Shown: positions 7,133 through 15,051, counted from the first letter of the stretch. The stretch is 19,569 nt of DNA from Gammaproteobacteria bacterium (GCA_030620735.1 JAUXDV010000005.1:1-19569), one strand, 5' to 3'. Made by a program: numbers and translations. Notes: generated by a model not told the origin, from the letters alone.

Positions 7133-9962
7133 CTTCCCAACGTCCTGTCTTGGTGTATCTGCTGATCTTCTCTGCAAAGCGCTCGATTTTCTGTCTCGCT
7201 AAAGTATTGGTATCGAAGCTCGCATACCAATTCGGGTTTTGCTCAGTATGCTGACAAGCGACCATATCGAATGAGAGCAGCGCATAGATATTTTGCCACT
7301 CGCCTTCCACGCGCAGGCTCAATCCCGGATTGATGATGTAGTGGCCGCGTTTCACGCGCAGAAACAGCTTGCGGTTGTATTGGTCGTCGCGGCTGACCTC
7401 GTTCTTCGACAGAATACTGGAGAGATAGGGACGTTTTTTGCGCCGCGCAGGCAGAATACGCTCCGGAAAATGCGCCAGCGCCTCAGTAAAATCACTGCTC
7501 TGGAAGGCTCCCCCTGTTTGATTGATTGCATCTCCCATGCGGGTATAGAACATCGCCATCATCAGGCTGAGCATGAGGAACTCCATGGAGCGTTTGTCAA
7601 GCTTGACCAGTTGCTCATCCACCTGAATATCAATGCAGTCAGGCTCCAGCAGACGATAAACGGCGGCGAGTTTGTTGCTGCTGTATTTAGGGTCATCCAG
7701 CGTCTGCTCCAGGGCAATCTGGAAGGCGTTGAATCCGGAATTATTGATCAGTTCGGTATTTGCTCCGCGCTCTCGCAACTCCCTTACCAGGGTCTCGTTA
7801 CCGAGGCGGCTGGCGACCATCAAGGGTGTCTGATTGAAGAGATTGCGGAAATCGACGCCATATTGATCGGTTTGCCGCAGCACAGCGCCGGGGTGTTTCA
7901 GCTCATAAGGCACGAAGTGCTTTTTGTTCAGCAGATGGATTCCTTTTTGCGGGTTCCTGGCGGGAGCGAATCCAGCTTTGATGAGTGCATTCAAACGGGG
8001 TTGATCGCGGTATACCAGTGCATATTCAAACAGGGCGAGCTTCGCCTTCTTGTTGTTCTCCTCGATCGCTTTTTGTTGGAGTTGATCCAGAGGTTCACCC
8101 TGCAGCACCTGCCATGGCACGGGTTTCTGTTTTAGAATCCGCTCACGAATACTCTCTGCCTGCTCCTCTTTACCCTGCTGCTCCAGCCGCTGCGCCTCCT
8201 TGCGCCATTCATCCAGGGTGGAGTCCTGTTTCTCCAGTTGCAGTCCATCTTTGGAGAGCCGCAGGTCGAGCAGGTCAAACAGCCGCTGTTTGGTCGTTTT
8301 CTCGATCAGATAGATATTACGCACAGCGCGGGTGATAGCGACGTACAGGGCGTTGATATGGAACTTGTAGATCTCAAGGGATTTGTCACTCTTATCCTTG
8401 GTCCTGGCGTAGCTCAATCCATGCTGCAGATCCTCATGCGCCACACCACGGGTGATTTCACGAAAGCGCTGCTCCTCTCCCGAGGTGAAGTTGTACAGCA
8501 CGACATTCTCATACTCCAGCCCCTTGGCCTCCTGCACAGAGAAAACCAGCGGCGTGCCAAAGCTGGCGCTGGCGGCTGCCTTGTCCTGCGGGTGCATGAC
8601 AATGACGGCAAAGCGGGTCGAGTGGCGGGTCTTACGGTCGAGCTCGGCTTTGATACCCTCATCATCCTGCAGCAGAATCACCTCGCCGCTGTTGTGGGCG
8701 TTGCTCTCTACCAGGTAGTTGCTCTCCCTGTCGATAGAGCCGAAGCGTGCGCTCTTGATCTTCAACAGGCGGTTGGCCACCTCGGTCACCTGGGGGGAGT
8801 TGCGATAGTTGGTGTTAAGGATGCGGATCAGATCCGCCTGCGGAGCCGAACCCTCCTGACGATAGAAAAAACTCTTGATCTTGGACCAGGAGAAAAAGTT
8901 GGGGTGTACGATCTGGTTGGAATCGCCGCACAGAATAAAGCCGCTCGGATCGCGCAATGACTTGAGGATCAGCTGCATCTGAATGTTGGTGAGATCCTGC
9001 ACCTCATCCATGACGATGAAATCATAGCGCGGCTCTACCTTCGCCAGATACTCATGGCTGAGGATATTGGCATCGTAATATCCCTGCTCGTTCATCACCT
9101 CCAGATATTTAGTGAACAGGTCATAGACCTGCTTCCGCTGCTCCCGGGGGAAGATCGACTGCTTAATTCCCAGTTCAAGATAGTCATCGCGACTGAGATA
9201 GGATGCGTCTGTACCCGGACCGGTAATAACCCCCTTGAACTCCTCGAACAGCTGATGGGCATCTTTGAGGCCACTGACGGCACGGTGGCGGGAGATCCAG
9301 GCAGCGAACTCCTTGAAATGCATCTCCCGTCCTGCGGGCACATGGATGCTCTCCAGGTACTCCTGAAAAGAGAGAAAATCGATCTGTTGATCTTCATTGG
9401 CATAACCGCTGGCGTAGTAGAGATCTCTTGAGTTATGCACCAGGTAGGGAGAGCGGGTGACATAGAGGATATCCCCCACGGCCTCTTTCATCTTCTCCAG
9501 AGTCAGCATGGTCTTGCCGCTGCCAGCCGAGCCGATGATGATCAGTGGAGGCTGGAGGGCGAAGATATCACTTTGCGCCTGGTCAAAAGAGATTACTTTA
9601 TCCAGTATATTGAAGGTGGAGTGATCGGGGTTGAGGTAAATGAGTGGTTCCTGCTTTACCTCCTGCAGAGACTTCGGCATGGTGATTTTGGCTTCGTCCA
9701 CCACGCCGCCACGATTCAGAAAGCGGGATTTTTCGTAGGCATGCTGTTTGATGTACTCCAGGATCAGCGCATAAGCCTCCCCCTGGTAGCGGTGAACCGC
9801 AAATAGCAAACGGTTGCTGCGGTCCAGGCGCGCACGATAGAGGTTGTCCCCCACCTTCTTGACCTCGGCCGAGCGGAAATCATCGTCCTCCAGGTAGGCC
9901 TGCATCTTCTTGAATCCGGGGATTTTGGCGGGATTGATCTCGTTATAGAGTAGAACTTTCAT
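7122..9962 (-). CDS. UvrD/Rep-like helicase with RelE-like N-terminus and ankyrin-like C-terminal region
   Basis: 946 residues. Residues 1-85 resemble a RelE/ParE-type fold (KVGDNLYRARLDRSNRLLFA, then ALILEYIKQHAYEKSRF), as found fused to some superfamily 1 helicases. The motor domain shows Walker A GSAGSGKT at 144-151, Walker B VMDEVQD at 317-323, motif III GDSNQI at 346-351, motif IV NTNYRN at 383-388, motif V VQEAKGLEYENVVLYN at 476-491 and motif VI ALYVAITRAVRNIYLIE at 538-554. A basic coiled region (580-650) leads to one or two ankyrin-like repeats (QTPLMVASRLGNETLVRELR at 711-730), then about 200 residues I do not recognise. No clear ribosome site precedes the ATG at 9962. It is the first gene of the operon with SNF2 and SWIM, and is divergent from the Hsp20 gene. 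Helicase assignment is firm; the RelE-like and ankyrin parts are by-eye calls, and toxin activity is not implied. Confidence 0.9.
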   Translation of the reverse strand: MKVLLYNEINPAKIPGFKKMQAYLEDDDFRSAEVKKVGDNLYRARLDRSNRLLFAVHRYQGEAYALILEYIKQHAYEKSRFLNRGGVVDEAKITMPKSLQEVKQEPLIYLNPDHSTFNILDKVISFDQAQSDIFALQPPLIIIGSAGSGKTMLTLEKMKEAVGDILYVTRSPYLVHNSRDLYYASGYANEDQQIDFLSFQEYLESIHVPAGREMHFKEFAAWISRHRAVSGLKDAHQLFEEFKGVITGPGTDASYLSRDDYLELGIKQSIFPREQRKQVYDLFTKYLEVMNEQGYYDANILSHEYLAKVEPRYDFIVMDEVQDLTNIQMQLILKSLRDPSGFILCGDSNQIVHPNFFSWSKIKSFFYRQEGSAPQADLIRILNTNYRNSPQVTEVANRLLKIKSARFGSIDRESNYLVESNAHNSGEVILLQDDEGIKAELDRKTRHSTRFAVIVMHPQDKAAASASFGTPLVFSVQEAKGLEYENVVLYNFTSGEEQRFREITRGVAHEDLQHGLSYARTKDKSDKSLEIYKFHINALYVAITRAVRNIYLIEKTTKQRLFDLLDLRLSKDGLQLEKQDSTLDEWRKEAQRLEQQGKEEQAESIRERILKQKPVPWQVLQGEPLDQLQQKAIEENNKKAKLALFEYALVYRDQPRLNALIKAGFAPARNPQKGIHLLNKKHFVPYELKHPGAVLRQTDQYGVDFRNLFNQTPLMVASRLGNETLVRELRERGANTELINNSGFNAFQIALEQTLDDPKYSSNKLAAVYRLLEPDCIDIQVDEQLVKLDKRSMEFLMLSLMMAMFYTRMGDAINQTGGAFQSSDFTEALAHFPERILPARRKKRPYLSSILSKNEVSRDDQYNRKLFLRVKRGHYIINPGLSLRVEGEWQNIYALLSFDMVACQHTEQNPNWYASFDTNTLARQKIERFAEKISRYTKTGRWEDEF

Positions 9963-10017
9963 GTAAGTATTTGTGTGCCAGGAAAAAAATTGTATTTAGC
10001 CCTTCAGGTTCATCACC

Positions 10018-10046
10018 CTTGAAAATGGCCCGACTCTGCACTATAT
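10018..10046 (+). promoter_or_regulatory. Heat-shock (sigma32-type) promoter of the Hsp20 gene
   Basis: CTTGAAA at 10018-10024 is identical to the sigma32 -35 consensus. ACTATAT at 10040-10046 fits the -10 consensus CCCATnT at C, A, T and final T, with a 15-base spacer inside the usual range. It lies 33 bases before the Hsp20 start codon, in the 116-base gap between divergent genes. A ribosome site GGAG at 10068-10071 follows. Confidence 0.6.
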
Positions 10047-10078
10047 CTAAAAATAAGAGATTAATTTGGAGTGAAACA

Positions 10079-10519
10079 ATGAATATGCTAGTAAGAAACC
10101 CGTGGAATCTGCTCGACCAGTGGCATAATGAAATGGGCCAGTTGCTGAACACCCCGTCGGGGCGTGACGACACCAGCCTGGTTGAAGGCAGCGACTGGTC
10201 TCCTGCAGTTGACATCAAAGAGGAGGATGAGCGTTTTTTAATCCATGCGGACATTCCCGGAATCAGCGCTGACGAAATCGAGGTCTCGATGGAGCAGGGT
10301 GTTCTGACCATCAAGGGAGAGCGCAAACATGAATCCACTGAGGGCGGTAAGGACTACAAACGTCTGGAGCGCTCACATGGCGTCTTCATTCGGCGCTTCT
10401 CTCTACCGGATACCATCGATGCCGGCAACATCAGCGCATCCAGTCAGAATGGCGTGCTGGAAGTCATCCTTCCCAAGTCTGCACCGCAGATGCCGCGCCG
10501 TATAGAGGTTAGCAGCTAA
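10079..10519 (+). CDS. hsp20: Hsp20 / alpha-crystallin small heat-shock protein
   Basis: 146 residues, usual length for the family. The alpha-crystallin domain runs from about 40 to 135: SPAVDIKEEDERFLIHADIP at 41-60, VSMEQGVLTIKGERK at 69-83, then the signature A-x-x-x-N-G-V-L as ASSQNGVLEVILPK at 120-133. A C-terminal IEV at 142-144 can serve as the I-x-I/V anchor for oligomer assembly. Such proteins bind unfolding proteins without using ATP and hand them to DnaK/ClpB. The ATG at 10079 has GGAG seven bases ahead; an upstream in-frame extension to 9971 lacks a ribosome site and would overlap the promoter. Transcription is probably heat-induced. A REP-like repeat follows the stop codon directly. 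Confidence 0.95.
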   Translation: MNMLVRNPWNLLDQWHNEMGQLLNTPSGRDDTSLVEGSDWSPAVDIKEEDERFLIHADIPGISADEIEVSMEQGVLTIKGERKHESTEGGKDYKRLERSHGVFIRRFSLPDTIDAGNISASSQNGVLEVILPKSAPQMPRRIEVSS

Positions 10520-10589
10520 TCGTGGTCAGAAGACCAATCCTACGTCAGGAATGTGCACATGCCGTAGGAGCGGTCTTCTGGCCGCAAAA
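10520..10589. repeat. Two-armed REP-like palindromic repeat, copy 2
   Basis: It aligns without gaps to 1059-1128. Left arm CGTGGTCAGAAGACCAATCC, right arm GTAGGAGCGGTCTTCTGGCC, with a 20-base centre that differs from copy 1. The left arm carries substitutions (CAATCC instead of CGCTCC) that weaken pairing with the right arm. It begins at the Hsp20 stop codon and ends 26 bases before the convergent lipoprotein gene's stop, so it may act as a bidirectional transcription stop or mRNA stabiliser. Confidence 0.75.
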
Positions 10590-10614
10590 TGCATGGAACT
10601 ATTGCGTAGTTAGG

Positions 10615-10833
10615 TTATTGTTTACTCTTTATGTTTCCTGCAACACCACCTGCTACAGCGCCTATTGCCGCACCGGTCCAGCCGCTGCCTCCTGACAGCG
10701 CGGCAATACCTGCGCCGGCAGCTGCGCCAATACCTGCGCCAGAGAGAGTCCCCTGTTGTTCTCTGCTCATATCGGTACAACCCGCAGAGCCAATCAATAG
10801 CATGGCGAATAAAGGAATTGTGATTGCTTTCAT
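10615..10833 (-). CDS. Small glycine-zipper lipoprotein
   Basis: 72 residues. The N-terminus is a lipoprotein signal (MKAITIPLFAMLLIGSAGC) with Cys19 as the probable lipidated residue. The rest is a glycine-zipper: GTLSGAGIGAAAGAGIAAL and GWTGAAIGAVAGGVAGNI, a pattern seen in small outer-membrane lipoproteins of the SlyB/OsmB type, where it packs in or against membranes. The residue after lipidation is Thr, which does not suggest inner-membrane retention. GAGGAG lies nine bases before the ATG. It starts 23 bases after the preceding secreted-protein gene, so the two form a small operon. Function is unknown beyond an envelope role. Confidence 0.82.
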   Translation of the reverse strand: MKAITIPLFAMLLIGSAGCTDMSREQQGTLSGAGIGAAAGAGIAALSGGSGWTGAAIGAVAGGVAGNIKSKQ

Positions 10834-10856
10834 TTCGTGTTGCTCCTCGAGTTTAT

Positions 10857-11240
10857 TTAGGACCTGGCGTTAGGAAGCGCAAATTCTGTATAGAGAACCT
10901 CTATAACAGATCGCTTTAATTGATCCGGCTTGTTCTCATACCATTGGTCGAGCATCTTTCTCAGTTTTGTGATCGATTGACCGGAAAGTCCTTGAATCAT
11001 GACTGGAACGATACTGTTGTTACGAATGTGGCTTGACGGATTTTTTCCCTGCATGGCCTGCTCGATTTCAAGCATATTGCCTATACCAAAAAGATATGCC
11101 ACCTTTTCATCTTCCGATGCGGTTGTCCAATGTATTCCAGTGACGATGACCAGATCCGGATCATCTTTTTCTCCACCCCACGCTGCTGTGTAAAGCAAAA
11201 GGAAGGAGAGGCAAGCCGCCACAATTGAGATTCGTTTCAT
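10857..11240 (-). CDS. Exported hypothetical protein
   Basis: 127 residues with a clear signal peptide (MKRISIVAACLSFLLLYTAAWGG, probable cleavage after about residue 22). The mature part is small and soluble: WTTASEDEKVAYLFGIGNML, a short helix (EIEQAMQGKNPS), then VMIQGLSGQSITKLRKMLDQ followed by a helix ending VIEVLYTEFALPNARS. The run from LSGQSI to VIEVLY looks like a helical pair. I do not recognise the family and see no catalytic motif or cysteine in the mature part. GAGGA seven bases before the ATG supports the start. The lipoprotein gene follows after 23 bases. Confidence 0.8.
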   Translation of the reverse strand: MKRISIVAACLSFLLLYTAAWGGEKDDPDLVIVTGIHWTTASEDEKVAYLFGIGNMLEIEQAMQGKNPSSHIRNNSIVPVMIQGLSGQSITKLRKMLDQWYENKPDQLKRSVIEVLYTEFALPNARS

Positions 11241-11380
11241 ATTCTTTTCCTCATATCTTATCCCCAGTAAAAGCCGAACTATAACACTAAATGTTCCAAT
11301 TTCATCCTGACGATGTTTTTTTGTCGAGCAGGGACCCTCATAACAGAACTAAGACGTTTGCCTGATTATAGCTGCAGCAG

Positions 11381-12685
11381 TTAATTCAACTGGACACGCT
11401 CTCCCCAGGGGGTTTTATTCTTGCCTTTGACAAGCCATATCACGGCATATTCAGGCGGCTGTTGCGGGAATTTTCCGTCGGCATCAGTGAAGTAGAGCAG
11501 CAGTTGCGGTCTCATATCCATTTTGTCGAGCCACTCGAACACCGGTTGAAAATCCGTCCCTCCGCCGCCCTGGATTTTTTCTGGAAGTTTGAAATCCTCC
11601 CATGGCTCATAGACCCATGGCGCTCCCTCCGCAAGCGCTGCATCACAGGGGAGCAGGGTAATGCGTGCGCGTATCTGTCCCTTGATGGCATCGATTTCGG
11701 CAATGAACTGGCTGATCTCCTCCCGCCTGATGGAGCCGCTGGTATCGACGGCGACCACCACATCGAGTTGCGCGCTGCGCAGCGAGGGGTAGATTGCATC
11801 ACCCTCTCTGCGGGAGGGCCGCATGTAGCTGAAATCATCTTTGGCCAGTGACGAGAGGTAGCGCGACAGCACCATCCGCCAGGGCAGCTGCGGCTGCAGA
11901 TGATGTTCGATCATGCGCGCCATGGCGCCGCCGAACTTGCCGGCCTGCATCGCCTGTTGTGCGGCGCCGGCAGTACGCTGACGCCACTGCACGCCAAGGG
12001 TCTCTTTTTCATCGGGCGTCAGGGGAGGAGGGGTGTCGGGGGTCTCTCCGGGATATGGATCATCGACGCTGCCGCCGGCCTGCTGTTTGTCGGCATCTTT
12101 GCCGCCCTGCTGATTCTCATCCAGCTGTTGTTGTTTTTCTCCCTGCTGACCGCTCTTTTGTTCGCTGTGCTGCTTTGGCGGCGGCAGAGATCCACCGCTG
12201 CCGTCCTGCTCTCCACTTTCGCCCTCCTGATCATAGAGATGCTGGTCGAGGGTCTCCATCTCCTCATGCTCTTCAATGAGCGGATAGATCTCTTCCGCCG
12301 TCATGCCCTTGTATTGATCCATCCACAGGGAGTCAGGCGGCGGCGTCAGGCCATCCTCGATGAGCAGTGGATTGATGGCAAAGTCACAGGCAAGATCCCA
12401 GCGGTGTTTGATGCGATGGCCGCGCCGCGCAAAGTGGATCAGGGCGCAGTGCAGCGCCTCGTGCGCCAGCATGAACTGGGTCTGTTTGGGGGTCAACTGC
12501 TCGATGTATGCAGGGTTGTAGTAAAAATGGCGCGCGTCCGTGGCCGTGGTTTTGCACCAGCTGCTGTTGGCGGCTTTCAATGGCAGCCTTAGCACCAGTG
12601 CACCAAGAAAGGGTTTATCCAGAATCAACCTGGTGCGGGCAGCCGCCAGTTTGATTTCGACTCTGGTCGAGGTGCGTAGCGACAT
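11381..12685 (-). CDS. DUF2201-type metallopeptidase-like protein with VWA domain
   Basis: 434 residues. The N-terminal domain (1-150) contains HEALH at 75-79 in the context LAHEALHCALIHFARRG, a zinc-protease HExxH motif; Asp97 or Asp101 in WDLACDF could be the third ligand. Residues 152-215 are a low-complexity linker rich in Gln, Gly and Pro. The C-terminal VWA-like domain (about 300-434) has the metal-ion site DTSGS at 314-318, Thr377 in GGGGTDF, and Asp401 in FTDADG, so it looks competent to bind a divalent ion and a partner. It starts 13 bases after the MoxR-type ATPase gene, the usual pairing in which the ATPase remodels a target bound by the VWA protein. The target is unknown. Whether the HEALH site cleaves anything is untested for this family as far as I know. 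Confidence 0.87.
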   Translation of the reverse strand: MSLRTSTRVEIKLAAARTRLILDKPFLGALVLRLPLKAANSSWCKTTATDARHFYYNPAYIEQLTPKQTQFMLAHEALHCALIHFARRGHRIKHRWDLACDFAINPLLIEDGLTPPPDSLWMDQYKGMTAEEIYPLIEEHEEMETLDQHLYDQEGESGEQDGSGGSLPPPKQHSEQKSGQQGEKQQQLDENQQGGKDADKQQAGGSVDDPYPGETPDTPPPLTPDEKETLGVQWRQRTAGAAQQAMQAGKFGGAMARMIEHHLQPQLPWRMVLSRYLSSLAKDDFSYMRPSRREGDAIYPSLRSAQLDVVVAVDTSGSIRREEISQFIAEIDAIKGQIRARITLLPCDAALAEGAPWVYEPWEDFKLPEKIQGGGGTDFQPVFEWLDKMDMRPQLLLYFTDADGKFPQQPPEYAVIWLVKGKNKTPWGERVQLN

Positions 12686-12698
12686 AATCAGAGTTTCC

Positions 12699-13742
12699 CT
12701 ATTCGTACAGCATCACATCAGCGATTGCTGTCGCCCAGTCAGTGAACTCCGGGATCTGGAACAGCAGTTCGCCGATGGCATTGTGCATGTCCGAGACCAG
12801 CATCACTCCCATCTCCTTTTGCGGAAATCGACCGGCGTAATTGAGGATATTGCCGATCACCTGTGCTGCATCCGCTGTCTGAGCAGCGCGGATGGCGCGG
12901 CCGACAAGTGCTGCGGCAACGGCATACTGCAGATCGATCTCATCGGGAACTGCGGCCTCTTCGCCAGCGACGATCGCATCGAGATCCGGCATCTGTTCCA
13001 GGCTGTTGACAAAAGCGTGCAGCTCGATGCCGGCTGCAGGGCCGACACATGCCTGCAGAGTTGACCGCAGTAGTTCAGGATGGCCGCTGAATTTTTGCAG
13101 CCCGCGATGAGCGAACTCCCACGAGCGGGGCGACGGGAAGGCAACAGGGTTGAGCGCCGGATCAAAATCAAACAGCAATTCGGGACGAAAGCGCAGAAAT
13201 CCGATGATGCGTTCATCGATGCCGTTGGCATAGGCCCAGGAGACCCAGTCGTCGAGGTTGGTTTCCACTTCAAAATGGGAGAAGCGGTTGGCCAGCGGAG
13301 CAGGCATGGTGTATGTCACACCGCGATCTCCCTGGCGGTTGCCCGCTGCAAATATAACCCATCCCGGAGGAACCTGGTATTCACCAAGCCGACGATCGAG
13401 AATCAGCTGGTAAGCTGCAGCAGAAACACTGGGTGGGGCGGATGTGATCTCATCGAGGAACAGAATGCCCTGTTTTCCATGGCGCTTTTCATGCGGAAGA
13501 ATTGCCGGTGTCGCCCACTCCACATGCTCGCCGGTGCGAAATGGAATGCCGCGCAGATCAGAGGGCTCCATCTGCGACAGGCGAATGTCGATGACCGCTA
13601 CGCCCTGTTTGGCGGCTGCCTGCGCCACCATCTGGGATTTGCCGACACCTGGAGGACCCCACAGCATCACCGGCGTGTGATGACCTCCAGAGGTGCTGTG
13701 AAACTCCTGGATAAAAACTTTCAATAACTGTGCCGGACGCAT
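12699..13742 (-). CDS. MoxR-type AAA+ ATPase
   Basis: 347 residues. Walker A GPPGVGKS is at 29-36, Walker B ILFLDEI at 93-99, sensor 1 Asn in AAGNRQGDRG at 132-141, arginine finger in ANRFSHF near 151-157, and a sensor 2 region PSPRSWEFA near 204-212. The segment APPSVSAAAYQLILDRRLGE is typical of MoxR ATPases. Family members act as chaperone-like rings that activate or assemble targets together with a VWA partner, here encoded 13 bases downstream. AAGGA eight bases before the ATG supports the start. No third gene of an extended MoxR operon (DUF58, transglutaminase) is present, so this is a minimal two-gene module. Confidence 0.9.
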   Translation of the reverse strand: MRPAQLLKVFIQEFHSTSGGHHTPVMLWGPPGVGKSQMVAQAAAKQGVAVIDIRLSQMEPSDLRGIPFRTGEHVEWATPAILPHEKRHGKQGILFLDEITSAPPSVSAAAYQLILDRRLGEYQVPPGWVIFAAGNRQGDRGVTYTMPAPLANRFSHFEVETNLDDWVSWAYANGIDERIIGFLRFRPELLFDFDPALNPVAFPSPRSWEFAHRGLQKFSGHPELLRSTLQACVGPAAGIELHAFVNSLEQMPDLDAIVAGEEAAVPDEIDLQYAVAAALVGRAIRAAQTADAAQVIGNILNYAGRFPQKEMGVMLVSDMHNAIGELLFQIPEFTDWATAIADVMLYE

Positions 13743-13816
13743 CGGGGGAATCCTTAAAATAGCGTGAAAAGTTGAGAAGCATCATCATGCCGTTTTCAAT
13801 CTGGTGGACAAACAAC

Positions 13817-13892
13817 CCATAGGATGTGCAGAGGAACGAGGCGCATCAAAGCATTCGATTGATGCGCTTCGCAAGCTCAGCACATCCTATGG
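13817..13892. repeat. Nested palindromic intergenic repeat (REP/MITE-like)
   Basis: CCATAGGATGTGC at 13817-13829 and GCACATCCTATGG at 13880-13892 are exact reverse complements. Inside them GCGCATCAA (13841-13849) pairs with TTGATGCGC (13859-13867), leaving a 9-base loop. The 76-base unit folds into one long interrupted stem. It lies between the SLAC1-family gene and the MoxR gene, both on the minus strand. Sequences with TAGGATGTGC ends and GAAGCGCATC inner arms are recurrent in proteobacterial genomes; I see only one copy here. Confidence 0.8.
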
Positions 13893-13950
13893 TTCTGACT
13901 ATGACCCAAGGCTAAAGGCAATCGGGTACTCAAATCAACCCTCAATACGC

Positions 13951-14913
13951 TCAGGATTTTGCCGGTAAGCAGATCTGGTTGCGGCGTGCAGCCAGAAAAG
14001 TCTTGTAAAGTAAAAAGATGATCAGTGCGGTCACCAGCGCCAGCAACAGATAGCTGATGAGCCGGAAGTAGGGCTTGCCGGTCTCCTCATACATCAGCAG
14101 CGTGGCGACTGTGACTGCAGCCAGCGGGAAGGAGTAGGCCCACCATGAAAGAGAGAACGGGATCTTAATGAAACGGGGCGCCTGCACCAGCAGCAACAGT
14201 GTCATGAAGAGTGCATTGTAATAGAGCACACGGGCAAAGTTATCCAGATCCGGAACCAGGTTGAGATAGGAGATAAAGCCCACGGCGGGCGGTGCAATCA
14301 TGATGAACATCGTCGGCAGCAGGTTTTCCGCCATGGGACGATGAAAAACCATGCGGTACATGATAATGGTGAAGAGCACGATCCAGAAAAGCAGGCCGAT
14401 GCTGAAGAAAAACCAGTTCAGCTCCATGGATGCATTCTCCACGCCGGCAAGCGGCACCAGGATATTTCCAACCACCGGGATGAACCATGCCGGACTGATG
14501 TGGTGAATCTCAAAATGGTCGTGATGTATCCAGCGCGTCAGGATCAGCAGTGTCAGCAAGAGCTGTCCAGCTGCGCCAATCTGCCAGCTGAGCAGGGCAA
14601 TCGTCGGAGTCCAGGTTGCCAGGAAGGTGCCGATGAGTATCAGGCTGATGGTGATGGTGGGAAAAAAACTCAGCATCACAGGGTGGTCAAGCTCTGCACG
14701 CACGGCATCCGGGTGGCGGATGAGCTTTGCCGTATAGGTGCCGAGCAGTACCAGAAACAGCGCAATGGTGAGCGCGGCCGAGAGTTCAACAGGAGCGTAT
14801 GCAATCACTCCAAGCTCCTCGACCTTCATCATCATCAGAGTAAAACCGGAGAGCCCCATGATCATGGAGAAAAAAGAGACCGGGAAATAGGGAAGGCGTG
14901 GTTGCTCGCTCAT
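13951..14913 (-). CDS. SLAC1/TehA-family anion channel or transporter
   Basis: 320 residues, almost entirely hydrophobic with about ten membrane segments, matching the tellurite-resistance/dicarboxylate (TDT) family that includes TehA, plant SLAC1 and fungal Ssu1. The N-terminal FPVSFFSMIMGLSGFTLMMM is the family's typical first segment, and WWAYSFPLAAVT near residues 257-268 is a conserved late one. Relatives conduct anions or export sulfite, C4-dicarboxylates or nitrate; the substrate cannot be read from sequence. The gene is divergent from the transhydrogenase operon. No strong ribosome site precedes the ATG (only AGAAAG, a few bases upstream). A tehA symbol would overstate what is known. 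Confidence 0.88.
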   Translation of the reverse strand: MSEQPRLPYFPVSFFSMIMGLSGFTLMMMKVEELGVIAYAPVELSAALTIALFLVLLGTYTAKLIRHPDAVRAELDHPVMLSFFPTITISLILIGTFLATWTPTIALLSWQIGAAGQLLLTLLILTRWIHHDHFEIHHISPAWFIPVVGNILVPLAGVENASMELNWFFFSIGLLFWIVLFTIIMYRMVFHRPMAENLLPTMFIMIAPPAVGFISYLNLVPDLDNFARVLYYNALFMTLLLLVQAPRFIKIPFSLSWWAYSFPLAAVTVATLLMYEETGKPYFRLISYLLLALVTALIIFLLYKTFLAARRNQICLPAKS

Positions 14914-14972
14914 GTTGCTTTCTGCACGGAGAGATTGAAGTGTTACGGAAGCACTGGTTATTCGTCATTGCC

Positions 14973-15051
14973 TTGTCATTGCGAGGAACGAAGCAATCTC
15001 AGGTGTTTGATTCAATACCGGGAGATTGCCGCGCTACGCTCACAATGACAA
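14973..15051. repeat. TTGTCATTGCGAG palindromic intergenic repeat
   Basis: TTGTCATTGCGAG at 14973-14985 pairs with CTCACAATGACAA at 15039-15051 with one mismatch. Inner arms GCAATCTC (14993-15000) and GAGATTGC (15022-15029) pair exactly. This is the well-known dispersed repeat with ends GTCATTGCGAGGA(A/G)CGAAGC and GCTACGCTC(G)CAATGAC seen in many bacterial genomes. It occupies the divergent gap between the SLAC1-family gene and pntAA. Confidence 0.85.

Noticed and set aside
7293..8135. A 280-codon plus-strand frame opposite the UvrD-like helicase gene
   Set aside because: It is antisense to a gene with all helicase motifs intact, and its peptide matches nothing I recognise.
4439..9962. Naming the helicase operon as a known defence system such as DISARM or Gabija
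   Set aside because: DISARM would need its methyltransferase and DrmA/DrmB genes, and Gabija needs the GajA nuclease; none is present.
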